A stretch of DNA of 64,000 nt from positions 1 to 64,000 of the forward strand of contig NZ_JAPRAT010000020.1 in the NCBI RefSeq assembly GCF_026805325.1, given 5' to 3'. The position numbers were made by a program, and so were the translations under genes. Position 1 is the first letter of the stretch. Every line of letters starts with the position of its first letter. Below the pieces are notes generated by a model. It saw nothing but the letters and a program-made list of their open reading frames with translations. It ran no database searches and was not told the DNA's origin. The stretch comes from Natronobacillus azotifigens (GTDB taxonomy: Bacteria; Bacillota; Bacilli; Bacillales; Amphibacillaceae). Below, piece by piece: positions 10,831 through 19,838 of the stretch.

Positions 10831-10914
10831 ATTAACGGGCGCTGAATGGTTCAAGAGACTTTTGGACTAACAATCATTGAGAAAGACAAAAAAATCTACT
10901 GATTTATGTTTCAC
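10831..10914 (+). repeat. Degenerate bcr1-like element remnant
   Basis: Retains GAATGGTTCAAGAG, GGACTAACAATCA and a right end TTTCAC followed by CTTATC, but the left hairpin is missing and the right hairpin is eroded. It lies in the 544-base gap between murZ and rho. The rest of that gap (10915-11306) is AT-rich and presumably holds the rho leader; short stretches such as CACCCCGATTGG (near 11045) and CGTAAGACTTCATTCAAG (near 11215) faintly recall the same element. Confidence 0.6.
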
Positions 10915-11306
10915 CTTATCGTTCTAAAGACTTATTTTAGTCAATTTGCTCTTATAATCAACCATTAAAACAAAAAAATAGTTGAATATTATGAAAGAAA
11001 GCGTTACGATGAAAGAAGTTTAAGATTATTCTGCGACTGATCCACCCCGATTGGCCTTTTTAAATTTTCTTCCCTTAAAGACAGGTTAACGGAATGATTT
11101 GTCGTAAGCTTCCATAATTATTTTTCAGTTAGATACCTTTCCTTCTCAAACTTCTCAGTAGAACTGCGTTAAAAACTTCTAAGAAACTTTATTGTTTTTT
11201 TAATAAGGTATGTTCGTAAGACTTCATTCAAGAAGGACCCTAAGAAAATGTAGAAGCAAATGTTCTATCCTTTTCCAATAAAAAAACTAGTAGGTGTGGT
11301 GATTGT

Positions 11307-12590
11307 GTGTCTGAGGTAACAATATCTCAATTAGAGTCAATGACGTTAAAAGATCTTTATGCTCATGCAAAGGAGTTTAAAGTATCTTATTATGCAAAAT
11401 TAACAAAAAGAGAACTAATCTTCGCTATTTTAAAAGCGCAAGCTGAAAAGAGCGGCTATTTATTTATGGATGGAATTCTAGAAATCATTCCATCTGAAGG
11501 TTTTGGTTTTTTGCGACCAATCAATTATTCTCCAAGTGCAGAGGATATTTATATTTCTGCATCACAAATACGTCGATTTGATTTGCGAAACGGTGATAAA
11601 GTATCCGGGAAGGTTCGTCCACCTAAGGAAAACGAACGTTATTACGGGTTACTTCATGTCGATGCAGTAAATGGAGATAATCCAGAACTAGCAAAAGAAA
11701 GAGTCCACTTTCCTGCACTAACCCCGTTATATCCAAATCGACTAATGGGTCTAGAAACAAATCCAAAAGCAATCTCTACACGAATCATGGATCTAGTTAC
11801 ACCAGTTGGATTTGGTCAGCGTGGATTAATTGTTGCCCCTCCTAAAGCTGGTAAAACAATGTTATTGACTCAAATAGCAAATAGTATTACGGAGAATCAT
11901 CCAGACGTAAAGTTAATTATATTGTTAGTGGACGAGCGCCCAGAAGAGGTGACAGATATCGAACGTTCTGTTGATCCAAATGTGGATGTGGTTAGTTCTA
12001 CTTTTGATGAAGTTCCGGAAAATCATATTAAAGTCTCTGAACTCGTTTTGGAACGCGCGATGCGTCTGGTTGAACATAAAAAGGACGTTGTCGTTCTTAT
12101 GGATAGTATTACGAGATTGGCACGTGCTTATAACTTAGTTATTCCACCTAGTGGTCGTACGCTATCTGGAGGTATTGATCCGGCTGCATTCCATCGACCG
12201 AAACGATTCTTTGGAGCCGCGCGTAACATCGAAGAAGGTGGCAGTTTTACCATTTTAGCAACAGCTTTAGTGGAGACAGGCTCCCGGATGGACGATGTTA
12301 TTTATGAAGAATTCAAAGGAACGGGTAATATGGAATTGCATTTAGATCGTTCATTAGCACAACGTCGTATCTTCCCTGCAATTGATATTACTCGATCAAG
12401 TACGAGAAAAGAAGAATTGCTTTTGCCACAAGATCAGCTAGATGTGATGTGGGCAGTCCGCAAAAATATGCAAGATTCACCCGATTTCTTGGAACGATTC
12501 TTGCGTAAACTTCGTGCAACAAAGAACAATGAAGAATTTTATGATCAACTTGCCGATGAAAGAAAGCGTAAGGGGTTAAATCGCAAATAA
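11307..12590 (+). CDS. rho: Transcription termination factor Rho
   Basis: Hexameric RNA helicase that ends transcription at Rho-dependent sites. 427 aa. N-terminal Rho helix-extended domain (residues 1-45), cold-shock-type RNA-binding domain (about 50-120, with GFGFLRP), then the RecA-like ATPase with Walker A PPKAGKT (179-185, Lys183), Walker [14 protein letters not shown] and the Q/R loops near [20 protein letters not shown] start with a modest AGGTGTGGTG upstream. Unlike B. subtilis, no glpX precedes it, so it has its own long 5' region. Confidence 0.97.
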   Translation: MSEVTISQLESMTLKDLYAHAKEFKVSYYAKLTKRELIFAILKAQAEKSGYLFMDGILEIIPSEGFGFLRPINYSPSAEDIYISASQIRRFDLRNGDKVSGKVRPPKENERYYGLLHVDAVNGDNPELAKERVHFPALTPLYPNRLMGLETNPKAISTRIMDLVTPVGFGQRGLIVAPPKAGKTMLLTQIANSITENHPDVKLIILLVDERPEEVTDIERSVDPNVDVVSSTFDEVPENHIKVSELVLERAMRLVEHKKDVVVLMDSITRLARAYNLVIPPSGRTLSGGIDPAAFHRPKRFFGAARNIEEGGSFTILATALVETGSRMDDVIYEEFKGTGNMELHLDRSLAQRRIFPAIDITRSSTRKEELLLPQDQLDVMWAVRKNMQDSPDFLERFLRKLRATKNNEEFYDQLADERKRKGLNRK

Positions 12591-12613
12591 ATGATTATTC
12601 CTTTTGTTTGCTA

Positions 12614-12642
12614 TTGCAAACAAGCATGTACACTGTTATAAT
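12614..12642 (+). promoter_or_regulatory. sigma-A promoter of the L31 gene
   Basis: TTGCAA (12614-12619), a 17-base spacer, and a perfect TATAAT (12637-12642), about 95 bases before the L31 start. Confidence 0.75.
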
Positions 12643-12743
12643 TCTTCTGTATGAATTTTGCACATCATCAAGAAAATTTGCTATGATTCGTGCATATTAT
12701 AACTCTGTTTCCAAGGGATTCAGGGCAAAAGGAGTGGAAAGAG

Positions 12744-12989
12744 ATGAAACAAGGAATTCATCCAGAATACAGAAAAGTTGTATTTCTAGATACAAGTTCT
12801 GATTACAAATTTCTAACTGGTTCAACAAAAACATCGGAAGAAACAATTGAGTGGGAAGATGGTAACACATACCCATTAATCCGTGTGGAGATCAGTTCAG
12901 AATCTCACCCGTTCTATACTGGTAAACAAAAAGCTGATAAAGCTGGTGGCCGTGTAGACCGATTCAAGAAAAAATATAACCTTGGCTAA
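12744..12989 (+). CDS. rpmE2: Ribosomal protein L31, type B (zinc-free)
   Basis: 81-aa large-subunit ribosomal protein. It starts [19 protein letters not shown] and ends [16 protein letters not shown]. It lacks the CxxC zinc-binding cysteines of the C+ form; the positions corresponding to CSECHPFYTG read [10 protein letters not shown]. In B. subtilis the gene at this rho-tdk position is the zinc-binding RpmE, and the zinc-free form (YtiA) is elsewhere and repressed by Zur. ATG 12744 is chosen because AAAGGAGTGG precedes it by about eight bases; the open frame extends upstream without a site. Confidence 0.93.
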   Translation: MKQGIHPEYRKVVFLDTSSDYKFLTGSTKTSEETIEWEDGNTYPLIRVEISSESHPFYTGKQKADKAGGRVDRFKKKYNLG

Positions 12990-13019
12990 GCATTTATTTT
13001 CTGCAAGCTAACGTGAGCG

Positions 13020-13116
13020 GCCATTCCTTTTAGGGATGGCTTGTCTTAACGAATGATTTTGTTAAATTATCAATAAAAACAGGCGATTGCACTTTTAGCC
13101 TGTTTTTTATTTTTTT
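13020..13116 (+). terminator. Two consecutive hairpin terminators after L31
   Basis: First hairpin GCCATTCC / GGGATGGC (13020-13040) with a weak T tail; second AAAAACAGGC / GCCTGTTTTTT (13075-13108) with a strong T run. The second is the convincing terminator. Confidence 0.8.
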
Positions 13117-13281
13117 GAGATAGAGTAATACTTTTATTAGTTATCCTTAAAAAGGAAATTTTAATAATCTTGGGGTTAGCCTTACGAAAACAACTAGTTT
13201 CTTGTGATTTGAAGGGAAGTTTTACGAAAGGGTGCTCGGTATAGTCGTTCTAATTGCTTTACATAGAGAGGGGAAGTAATT

Positions 13282-13896
13282 GTGTATATAATGAATCAAA
13301 GTGGATGGATTGAACTTATCTGTGGTAGCATGTTTTCTGGTAAATCTGAAGAACTTATTCGTCGTGTTCGGAGAGCAACGTATGGCAATCTATCTGTTCG
13401 CGTGTTCAAACCAGCAATTGACGATCGTTATCATGAAGAGTCTGTCGTATCTCATAATGGGAATTCAATTTTGGCTAGGCCAGTGGGTTCTGCAGCTGAA
13501 ATTATGGAATATATGGAACCGAATATTGATGTAGTAGGTATTGATGAAGTGCAATTTTTTGATCAACAAATTGTTGAAATTATTGATGAATTGGCCAATC
13601 AAGGCCATCGCGTTATTGTAGCAGGACTAGATACTGATTTTCGCGGTGAACCATTTGGTGTCGTTCCGGAACTAATGGCGCTTAGCGAAAGTGTTACAAA
13701 ACTAAATGCTATTTGTCCTGTGTGCGGTTCACCTGCAAGTAGAACTCAACGCTTAATCGATGGCGAACCAGCTTCTTATTATGATCCAATCATACTAGTA
13801 GGCGCTTCAGAATCCTATGAGCCACGCTGTCGTCATCATCATCAAGTTCCAAATAAACCACAACCTGAATTAAATATATCCAATATCCATAAATAA
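13282..13896 (+). CDS. tdk: Thymidine kinase
   Basis: Salvage enzyme phosphorylating thymidine with ATP. 204 aa, type II tetrameric kinase. P-loop GSMFSGKS (15-22), DEVQFF with the catalytic glutamate, and a zinc site with C145 and C148 (CPVCGS) and C/H residues in EPRCRHHH near the C-terminus, which flank the lasso loop. The GTG start is supported by GAGGGGAAG upstream and by the N-terminus VYIMNQSGW, which matches the B. subtilis MYIMKQSGW. An ATG three codons later is the alternative. Confidence 0.96.
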   Translation: MYIMNQSGWIELICGSMFSGKSEELIRRVRRATYGNLSVRVFKPAIDDRYHEESVVSHNGNSILARPVGSAAEIMEYMEPNIDVVGIDEVQFFDQQIVEIIDELANQGHRVIVAGLDTDFRGEPFGVVPELMALSESVTKLNAICPVCGSPASRTQRLIDGEPASYYDPIILVGASESYEPRCRHHHQVPNKPQPELNISNIHK

Positions 13897-13922
13897 AAAA
13901 GCACTGTTTTGGTGCTTTTTTA
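13895..13922 (+). terminator. Intrinsic terminator after tdk
   Basis: AAAAAAGCAC / GTGCTTTTTT around TGTTTTG; it overlaps the tdk stop. Confidence 0.8.
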
Positions 13923-13940
13923 TTTTGGGAGTTGGAGAAT

Positions 13941-14960
13941 GCGAATAAATCGGAAAAGATGCGAACAAATCGCAGAGAATGCGAACAAATCGGAAAAGAT
14001 GCGAATAAACCGCGGAGAATGCGAACAAATCAGAAAAGATGCGAATAAATTGCGTAGAATGCGAACAAATCGAAAAAGATGCGAACAAATCGCGGAGAAT
14101 GCGAATAAATCGCGGAGAATGCGAACAAATCGAAAAAGATGCGAATAAATCGCGGAGAATACGAACAAATCGGAAAAGATGCGAACAAATTGCGGAGAAT
14201 GCGAACAAATTGGAAAAGATGCGAACAAAACGTGGAGAATGCGAATAAATCAGAAAAGATGCGAACAAATTGCGGAGAATGCGAACAAATCTGAAAAGAT
14301 GCGAATAAATCGCGGAGAATGCGAACAAATCAGAAAAGATGCGAATAAATTGCGGAGAATGCGAACAAATCAGAAAAGATGCGAACAAATCGCAGAGAAT
14401 GCGAACAAATCGGAAAAGATGCGAATAAATTGCGGAGAATGCGAACAAATCAGAAAAGATGCGAACAAATCGCGGAGAATGCGAACAAATCGGAAAAGAT
14501 GCGAACAAATCGCGGAGAATGCGAACAAATCGGAAAAGATGCGAACAAATTGCGGAGAATGCGAACAAATCGGAAAAGATGCGAATAAATCGCGGAGAAT
14601 GCGAACAAATCGGAAAAGATGCGAACAAATCGCGGAGAATGCGAATAAATCGGAAAAGATGCGAACAAATCGCAGAGAATGCGAACAAATCACAGAGAAT
14701 GCGAACAAATCAGAAAAGATGCGAACAAATCGCGAAGAATGCGAATAAATTGGAAAAGATGCGAACAAAACGTGGAGAATGCGAATAAATCAGAAAAGAT
14801 GCGAATAAACCGTGGAGAATGCGAATAAATCCCAGAGAATGCGAACAAATCAGAAAAGATGCGAACAAATCGCGGAGAATGCGAACAAATCGGAAAAAAT
14901 GCGAATAAATTGCGGAGAATGCTCGCAAAATCAAAAAGATGCACGCAAGACCAGCTCATC
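13941..14960. repeat. 20-bp minisatellite, about 51 units
   Basis: Units of exactly 20 bp stay in register for about 1 kb. Two unit types alternate over much of the array: GCGAACAAATCGGAAAAGAT and GCGAACAAATCGCGGAGAAT, giving a 40-bp dimer. Variation is confined to a few positions (AACAAAT/AATAAAT, CGC/TGC, GGAAAA/AGAAAA). The last two units (14921-14960) decay to GCTCGCAAAATC and GCACGCAAGACC. Each B unit contains GCGA-ACAAA-TCGC, a tiny inverted repeat. Because 20 is not a multiple of three and stops are rare, long ORFs appear in many frames on both strands; these are not genes. It lies between the tdk terminator and the prfA promoter. Confidence 0.95.
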
Positions 14961-15000
14961 GCATCCCCTCCCAATCTAACTATCTCTATCAGGCAAGATT

Positions 15001-15029
15001 TTGACGTAAAATTATTCCTATATTATAAT
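15001..15029 (+). promoter_or_regulatory. sigma-A promoter of prfA-prmC
   Basis: TTGACG (15001-15006), a 17-base spacer, and a perfect TATAAT (15024-15029), 56 bases before the prfA start and just beyond the minisatellite. Confidence 0.8.
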
Positions 15030-15084
15030 GAAAAGTATTGTATAATAAACACTGGATGTTTGAAAATAAGATGAGGTGAAATTC

Positions 15085-16155
15085 GTGTTTGATAAGTTAG
15101 AGTCTTTAGAAGCACGCTATGATAAATTAAATGAATTATTAAGTGATCCCGAAGTTATCAGCGATACCAATAAATTAAGAGAATACTCCAAAGAACAGGC
15201 AGATCTAACAGATGTCGTTCAATTGTACCGTGAATACAAGGACATTTCAGAACAATTATCTGATGCCAAAGCGATGTTAGCAGATAAGCTTGATGCGGAT
15301 ATGAAAGAAATGGTTCAAATGGAGATTGACGAACTCTCCGAACAACTTCCGGATATCGAAGAACGATTAACCATTTTATTACTGCCAAAAGATCCGAACG
15401 ACGATAAAAACGTTATTATGGAGATACGAGGTGCGGCTGGTGGAGATGAAGCAGCCCTGTTTGCTGGCGATCTATTTCGGATGTATAACCGCTTTGCAGA
15501 AGCGCAAGGTTGGAAGATGGATGTTATGGAATCGAACTCAACAGGTGTTGGTGGTTATAAAGAGATTATTTTTATGATCAACGGAAGAGGTGCGTATTCC
15601 AAGTTGAAGTATGAAAATGGTGCCCATCGTGTGCAGCGTGTTCCAGAAACGGAATCTGGTGGTCGAATTCATACCTCTACTGCAACTGTGGTAGCAATGC
15701 CTGAAGCAGAAGATGTGGAAGTTGATGTACATGAAAAAGATATTCGAGTGGATACCTTTACATCAAGTGGACCTGGTGGTCAGAGTGTAAATACCACTAT
15801 GTCAGCGGTACGTCTAACTCACGAACCAACTGGAATTGTAGTATCGATGCAAGATGAGAAATCACAAATTAAAAATAAAGAAAAAGCAATGAAAATTTTA
15901 CGAGCGAGAATTTATGATAAATTTCAGCAAGAAGCTCAGGCAGAGTATGACCAAACAAGAAAGTCTGCAGTTGGTTCGGGGGATCGTTCTGAACGAATTC
16001 GTACGTATAATTTCCCACAAAACCGCGTAACAGACCATCGGATTGGTTTAACCATTCAGAAACTAGATCAAATTCTTGAAGGAAAATTATCAGAAATCGT
16101 CGATGCGTTAATTATGGAAGAACAAACAAGTAAAATGGATCAGATCGGTGATTAA
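15085..16155 (+). CDS. prfA: Peptide chain release factor 1
   Basis: Class I release factor that reads UAA and UAG and triggers peptidyl-tRNA hydrolysis. 356 aa, identical in length to B. subtilis PrfA. N-terminal helical domain, codon-recognition domain with [17 protein letters not shown], the GGQ motif at 231-233 ([12 protein letters not shown]), and the conserved [22 protein letters not shown] 15085 is preferred: GAGGTGA at 15073-15079 is its ribosome-binding site and would overlap the alternative start at 15076. prmC, which methylates the GGQ glutamine, follows one base after the stop. Confidence 0.97.
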   Translation: MFDKLESLEARYDKLNELLSDPEVISDTNKLREYSKEQADLTDVVQLYREYKDISEQLSDAKAMLADKLDADMKEMVQMEIDELSEQLPDIEERLTILLLPKDPNDDKNVIMEIRGAAGGDEAALFAGDLFRMYNRFAEAQGWKMDVMESNSTGVGGYKEIIFMINGRGAYSKLKYENGAHRVQRVPETESGGRIHTSTATVVAMPEAEDVEVDVHEKDIRVDTFTSSGPGGQSVNTTMSAVRLTHEPTGIVVSMQDEKSQIKNKEKAMKILRARIYDKFQQEAQAEYDQTRKSAVGSGDRSERIRTYNFPQNRVTDHRIGLTIQKLDQILEGKLSEIVDALIMEEQTSKMDQIGD

Positions 16156-16156
16156 T

Positions 16157-17008
16157 ATGAAAAATAACGTACAAGAAGTCCTCCGTCGGGCTTCTTCTTT
16201 TTTAGTGGAACAAAATAGAGAACCGAAAATTGCTGAGATATTGCTGCAACACCATTTAGATATGACAAAAACGGAGTTTATCATGTCGCATAGAGAAGAA
16301 GTGCCTGAATCGGTTAAACAAGCATTTTTGCAAGACGTTGAAGAACATGTAAAAACAGGCATCCCCGTCCAACATTTGATAGGAAAAGAGGAGTTTTATT
16401 CGCGAGAGTTTTTCGTGAACAAAGATGTGTTAATCCCAAGACCAGAGACAGAGGAATTAGTGTTGACGGTGTTGGAGCGAGTGAAATCAAAAGCTCGTCC
16501 GCTTAAACTAATTGATATTGGAACGGGTAGTGGGATTATCGCAATTACCTGTAAATTAGAAGATCCCACATTAACCGTAACTGCCGCAGATATTTCTTCT
16601 GCAGCACTTTCTGTTGCAAAAAAAAATGCTGAAAACTTAGAAGCTGAAATATCTTTTGTTCAAAGTGATTTTTTAACGGAGTGGTTGGGATCTGGAGAGA
16701 CCTTTGATTTAATCATCTCCAACCCACCATACATTCCTTGGCAGGATGAAGCGACTTTGTCGGATACGGTAAAAAATTTCGATCCTCATCTTGCTTTATT
16801 CGCAGACGATAATGGTTTATACGCCTATCAACAAATCATAAAACAAGCAAAAAAAGTGTTATCCACATGTGGATTACTTGCATTTGAAATCGGTTATCAA
16901 CAAGGCGAACAAGTTAAAATGTTGATAAAACAAACATTTCCGGAAAGCACTGTTGAAATAAGGAAAGATATTAACGGAAGAGATCGGATTGTTCTCGCTC
17001 AACGATAA
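16157..17008 (+). CDS. prmC: Release factor glutamine N5-methyltransferase
   Basis: SAM-dependent methyltransferase that modifies the GGQ glutamine of release factors. 283 aa: N-terminal helical substrate-binding domain (1-95), SAM-binding motif DIGTGSGIIAI, and catalytic NPPY beginning at N189 (LIISNPPYIPW). It starts one base after the prfA stop, with GGTGAT inside the prfA end; a GTG at 16148 overlapping prfA is less likely. Its TAA stop lies inside the target copy (GATAAA) of a short bcr1-like element, so the insertion hit the very 3' end without changing the protein. Confidence 0.95.
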   Translation: MKNNVQEVLRRASSFLVEQNREPKIAEILLQHHLDMTKTEFIMSHREEVPESVKQAFLQDVEEHVKTGIPVQHLIGKEEFYSREFFVNKDVLIPRPETEELVLTVLERVKSKARPLKLIDIGTGSGIIAITCKLEDPTLTVTAADISSAALSVAKKNAENLEAEISFVQSDFLTEWLGSGETFDLIISNPPYIPWQDEATLSDTVKNFDPHLALFADDNGLYAYQQIIKQAKKVLSTCGLLAFEIGYQQGEQVKMLIKQTFPESTVEIRKDINGRDRIVLAQR

Positions 17009-17009
17009 A

Positions 17010-17094
17010 ATTAAACTTCAATCAGTGGGGTTTTTAGGTATTCCCCCACTGATTGAAGTTGGACCATTCGGGGTGCTAGCGTCCGTTACTCTGG
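17010..17094 (-). mobile_element. bcr1-like element, short 85-bp variant
   Basis: Inverted orientation, flanked by GATAAA at 17004-17009 and 17095-17100. It keeps the right hairpin, CCATTCGGGGTGCTAGC and GTCCGTTACT, but lacks the left hairpin arm, going directly from GTTACTCT to GG at the boundary. Identical flanking hexamers suggest it moved in this short form or was deleted internally after insertion. Confidence 0.75.
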
Positions 17095-17220
17095 GATAAA
17101 AAAAGATATGCTCCAAAGCCTTCACGAAAATAAATAAATAAATAAATTGCTAGATTGCTAGTTTAAATAATAATGTCTCTGCCCATACTGTTTTTAACAA
17201 ACAAGTGGGAGGGCAAGCAA

Positions 17221-17835
17221 ATGAAAAAATTTATTATTATTCTATTGGTCCTGTTATTATTCATCACAATTTTACCATTACATGCACAAGATAGATCCGT
17301 CCAAAGTAACTCAGATTATCAAGTGATTCCAGATGAAGCTATTCGTTTACGTATTTTAGCTAATAGCGATGATGAAGACGATCAACTATTAAAAAAGAAG
17401 ATTCGTGATCAAGTAAAAGAGGAAATCACCGAATGGGTAGCGGAAATTGATCAAATTGAGGATGCACGAAAATTAATTGAACAAAGGTTACCGGAGATTG
17501 AACAAGTGGTTGCAAAAACTTTAGCGGAAAACGGGAATAATCAAACCTATCACGTAGATTATGATCAAAACGTGTCCTTCCCAGCCAAAGTTTATGACAG
17601 ATATGTATACCCAGCGGGTGAATATGAGGCTATTTTAATCTCATTAGGGGAAGCGAAGGGGGCAAACTGGTGGTGTGTACTTTTCCCACCCTTATGTTTT
17701 CTTGATTTCTCAGCAGGAACTACCGTTGCAGAACCAAGTGCAGAGGAAGAAGTAGATCTTGAAACACAAGAGGAAGATATGAAAGAAGAAGAGTCTGTTA
17801 AAGTAAAGTTTTTCTTTTTGGAATGGTTTCGCTAA
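17221..17835 (+). CDS. spoIIR: Stage II sporulation protein R
   Basis: Forespore-secreted signalling protein that activates the SpoIIGA protease in the mother cell, which then processes pro-sigma-E. 204 aa. Signal peptide/anchor at residues 4-20 (FIIILLVLLLFITILPLHA), the family core RLRILANSDDEDDQLLKKKIRD, and the signature YPAGEYEAILISLGEAKGANWWCVLFPPLCFLDF. A Glu-rich C-terminal tail follows. ATG 17221 is chosen because GGGAGGG lies a few bases upstream; the frame is open before that. Expected to be sigma-F controlled; I could not place that promoter with confidence. Confidence 0.95.
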   Translation: MKKFIIILLVLLLFITILPLHAQDRSVQSNSDYQVIPDEAIRLRILANSDDEDDQLLKKKIRDQVKEEITEWVAEIDQIEDARKLIEQRLPEIEQVVAKTLAENGNNQTYHVDYDQNVSFPAKVYDRYVYPAGEYEAILISLGEAKGANWWCVLFPPLCFLDFSAGTTVAEPSAEEEVDLETQEEDMKEEESVKVKFFFLEWFR

Positions 17836-17881
17836 TCTATCATAATTATTTAACTTTTTCATAGACTAGAAAGAAAGGTTG

Positions 17882-18325
17882 ATGAAGAAGGGATGGATGA
17901 TAGTGGAATGTGTAAAAATTGATAGAACAAATCGTATGGAAGCTGAAACTTTTTTACAAGAGATTTCTAAAATTAGCATTACAGATGAAGAATTTTTACA
18001 ACATGGTTATTTAATAAAAGATGAAAGAAAAACAATTGGTTTTTATCTATTAGAGCCGATCGATGATAATGAAGTATGGTTAAGAAAATTTATTATTGCA
18101 CAACTGAAAGAAGCAACATGTATTATTGAAATGATGGGATTAGCAATTTTAGAAGCGAAAAAATTGTTTGTGGATAAGTTAGTTGTTCTTGCGGATCGAC
18201 CAATCCTAGAACAATTATTGGCACAGTTAGGCTTTCAACAAACGGAGAATACTAAAATACCAGTAGAACGTTCCTCAACCTGTTGGGAATATTCTGTGAA
18301 TAAACAAGAACTTTATCCACAATAA
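17882..18325 (+). CDS. ywlB: YwlB-like protein, probable GNAT-fold
   Basis: About 147 aa, cytoplasmic, between spoIIR and tsaC/ywlC as ywlB is in B. subtilis. The pattern of a mixed alpha/beta chain with GFYLLEPID, VWLRKFII and a C-terminal LGFQ (here LAQLGFQQTENTKIP) resembles GNAT acetyltransferases, but no clear acetyl-CoA loop is visible, so activity is uncertain. Start is ambiguous: ATG 17882 follows AAAGG closely, while GTG 17903 follows AAGGGATG at about ten bases. The perfect DnaA box TTATCCACA at 18313-18321 lies inside its last codons. Confidence 0.65.
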   Translation: MKKGWMIVECVKIDRTNRMEAETFLQEISKISITDEEFLQHGYLIKDERKTIGFYLLEPIDDNEVWLRKFIIAQLKEATCIIEMMGLAILEAKKLFVDKLVVLADRPILEQLLAQLGFQQTENTKIPVERSSTCWEYSVNKQELYPQ

Positions 18326-18479
18326 TTTAAAAAACTTGTGAATAAGTATAAAGTTAAGAAAAGTACTTGTGAATGAAATAGATAATCGCTAAAATAGATG
18401 AAGGATTGCTGTGCATATGTTTACAAAGTTGTGTGTAACCAGGAAACCTGTGTATAAACTATTGCTAAGCTGTGGATAA
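18313..18479. promoter_or_regulatory. DnaA-box cluster upstream of tsaC/ywlC
   Basis: Perfect boxes TTATCCACA (18313-18321, +) and TGTGGATAA (18471-18479, -), plus one-mismatch boxes TGTGAATAA (18337-18345) and TGTGTATAA (18449-18457) and weaker matches near 18368 and 18484. B. subtilis has oriC-proximal DnaA-box clusters, one of them at ywlC, that bind DnaA and restrain initiation; this is the same position. Confidence 0.7.
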
Positions 18480-18581
18480 CATGTGGAACAGTTTTATTGT
18501 CTTCATTTTTTATGTAGAAAGGGGTCCAGGGCTTATTTTCTGGTTCAATGATTTGAATAGAGAAGCTTTAGCCTGCATCTA

Positions 18582-19601
18582 ATGAATAAACAAACCAATT
18601 TCTTCACTTGGACAGAGGAATCAATTCGAGAAGCTGCACAATTGTTGATACAGCAAGAGGTAGTTGCTTTTCCAACAGAAACGGTATACGGATTAGGAGC
18701 AAATGCTTCCAATGAACAAGCGGTGGCAAAGATTTTTGAGGCGAAAGGACGCCCAGCAGATAACCCACTTATAGTCCATGTGTCAAATAAAGATCAAATC
18801 AAGCAATACGTAACAGAAATAACACCATTAGCTGAAAAAATTATTGATGCTTTTATGCCTGGACCGGTTACGGTCATTTTACCTAGCAATGGTTCGATTG
18901 CGAAAAACGTTACAGCAGGTTTAACGACAGTTGGGATTCGCATTCCAGACCATCCAGCAGCCCGTGAGTTAATTGAACAAGCGGATATACCTATTGCTGC
19001 ACCGAGTGCGAACATATCTGGTAAACCTAGCCCAACAAGTGCCATCCATGTCTATCAGGATTTGAATGGAAAAATTGCTGGGATTTTAGATGGTGGTCCA
19101 ACAGGAGTTGGCCTAGAATCAACGGTAGTAGATTGCACAACGGACGTTCCAATCATATTACGACCAGGCGGAGTCTCTGCTGCAGATATCGAGCAAGTAA
19201 CTGGTGTGCCGGTGAAGGATACCGCAAGGCATGAGGAGGAACAAACTCCGAAAGCCCCAGGAATGAAATATAATCATTATGAACCCGATGCGCCATTAGC
19301 ACTTGTTTTTGGAGATCATACATATTTTCAAGCGCTGATTAACGAGTATCAACAAACAGGTAAAAAAGTAGGTGTACTCATCAGTGAAGAATTAGCCCCA
19401 AAGCTGTCAGCTGATTACATGAAAGTATGTGGTTCCATTATTGACTTATCAACAATCGCCGCACATTTATATGAAGGACTTAGAAGTTTCAAAAGAACAG
19501 ATGTGGATATAATCTTGACAGAAACCTATCCAGAAGAAGCAGTAGGCCAAGCGATTATGAATCGTCTAACAAAAGCAGCAAGCATAACTCACCATCAATA
19601 A
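18582..19601 (+). CDS. tsaC: L-threonylcarbamoyladenylate synthase (TsaC2/Sua5/YwlC)
   Basis: Makes threonylcarbamoyl-AMP from threonine, bicarbonate and ATP for the t6A37 modification of ANN-decoding tRNAs. 339 aa, the long two-domain form. The N-terminal YrdC domain (about 10-200) shows PTETVYGLGANA, KGRPADNPLIVH and SAPSANISGKPSPTS; a linker ending APGMKYNHYEP leads to the C-terminal Sua5 domain (about 235-335). The ATG has no strong ribosome-binding site. Its TAA lies in the target copy (AATAAA) of a bcr1-like element. The DnaA-box cluster lies in its 5' region. Confidence 0.95.
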   Translation: MNKQTNFFTWTEESIREAAQLLIQQEVVAFPTETVYGLGANASNEQAVAKIFEAKGRPADNPLIVHVSNKDQIKQYVTEITPLAEKIIDAFMPGPVTVILPSNGSIAKNVTAGLTTVGIRIPDHPAARELIEQADIPIAAPSANISGKPSPTSAIHVYQDLNGKIAGILDGGPTGVGLESTVVDCTTDVPIILRPGGVSAADIEQVTGVPVKDTARHEEEQTPKAPGMKYNHYEPDAPLALVFGDHTYFQALINEYQQTGKKVGVLISEELAPKLSADYMKVCGSIIDLSTIAAHLYEGLRSFKRTDVDIILTETYPEEAVGQAIMNRLTKAASITHHQ

Positions 19602-19602
19602 A

Positions 19603-19771
19603 GTGAAACTTCAATCAGTGGGGGTTTTTAGGTATTCCCCGACTGATTGTTAGCCCTAAAGGATGCTAAAGGCTCTTGAACCATTCGGGGTGCTAGCGTC
19701 TGTTACTCCTACTTAAACAACTTGATATTCTCGTTGTTTTGAAGTGGGAGTCTTACGGACGGTTGCTCCGG
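19603..19771 (-). mobile_element. bcr1-like element, complete copy after tsaC
   Basis: 169 bp in inverted orientation, flanked by AATAAA at 19597-19602 and 19772-19777 (TTTATT in element orientation, not the TTTATC of other copies, so the flank is duplicated target rather than element sequence). The left hairpin is well preserved (AGTGGGAG/CTCCTACT, AACAAC/GTTGTT). It separates tsaC from its own terminator at 19775-19804. Confidence 0.88.
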
Positions 19772-19774
19772 AAT

Positions 19775-19804
19775 AAAAATAGAGCGCCTAGCGTTCTATT
19801 TTTA
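19775..19804 (+). terminator. Terminator of tsaC, displaced by the element
   Basis: AAAATAGAGCG / CGTTCTATTTTT with a CCTAG loop. It begins at the downstream target copy of the inserted element. Confidence 0.65.
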
Positions 19805-19838
19805 TCCCCTCGTTAAGACTTTTATACTAAAAAGAGAT

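Noticed and set aside
12608..12802. 64-aa ORF overlapping the L31 gene
   Set aside because: Covers the L31 promoter and overlaps L31 in another frame; no start site support.
13941..14960. CRISPR array
   Set aside because: Units are contiguous with no unique spacers, and no cas genes are present.
13870..14974. Long overlapping ORFs on both strands, up to 272 aa on the minus strand
   Set aside because: They arise because the 20-bp repeat has almost no stop codons and cycles through all three frames; no ribosome-binding sites and no protein-like composition beyond the repeat.
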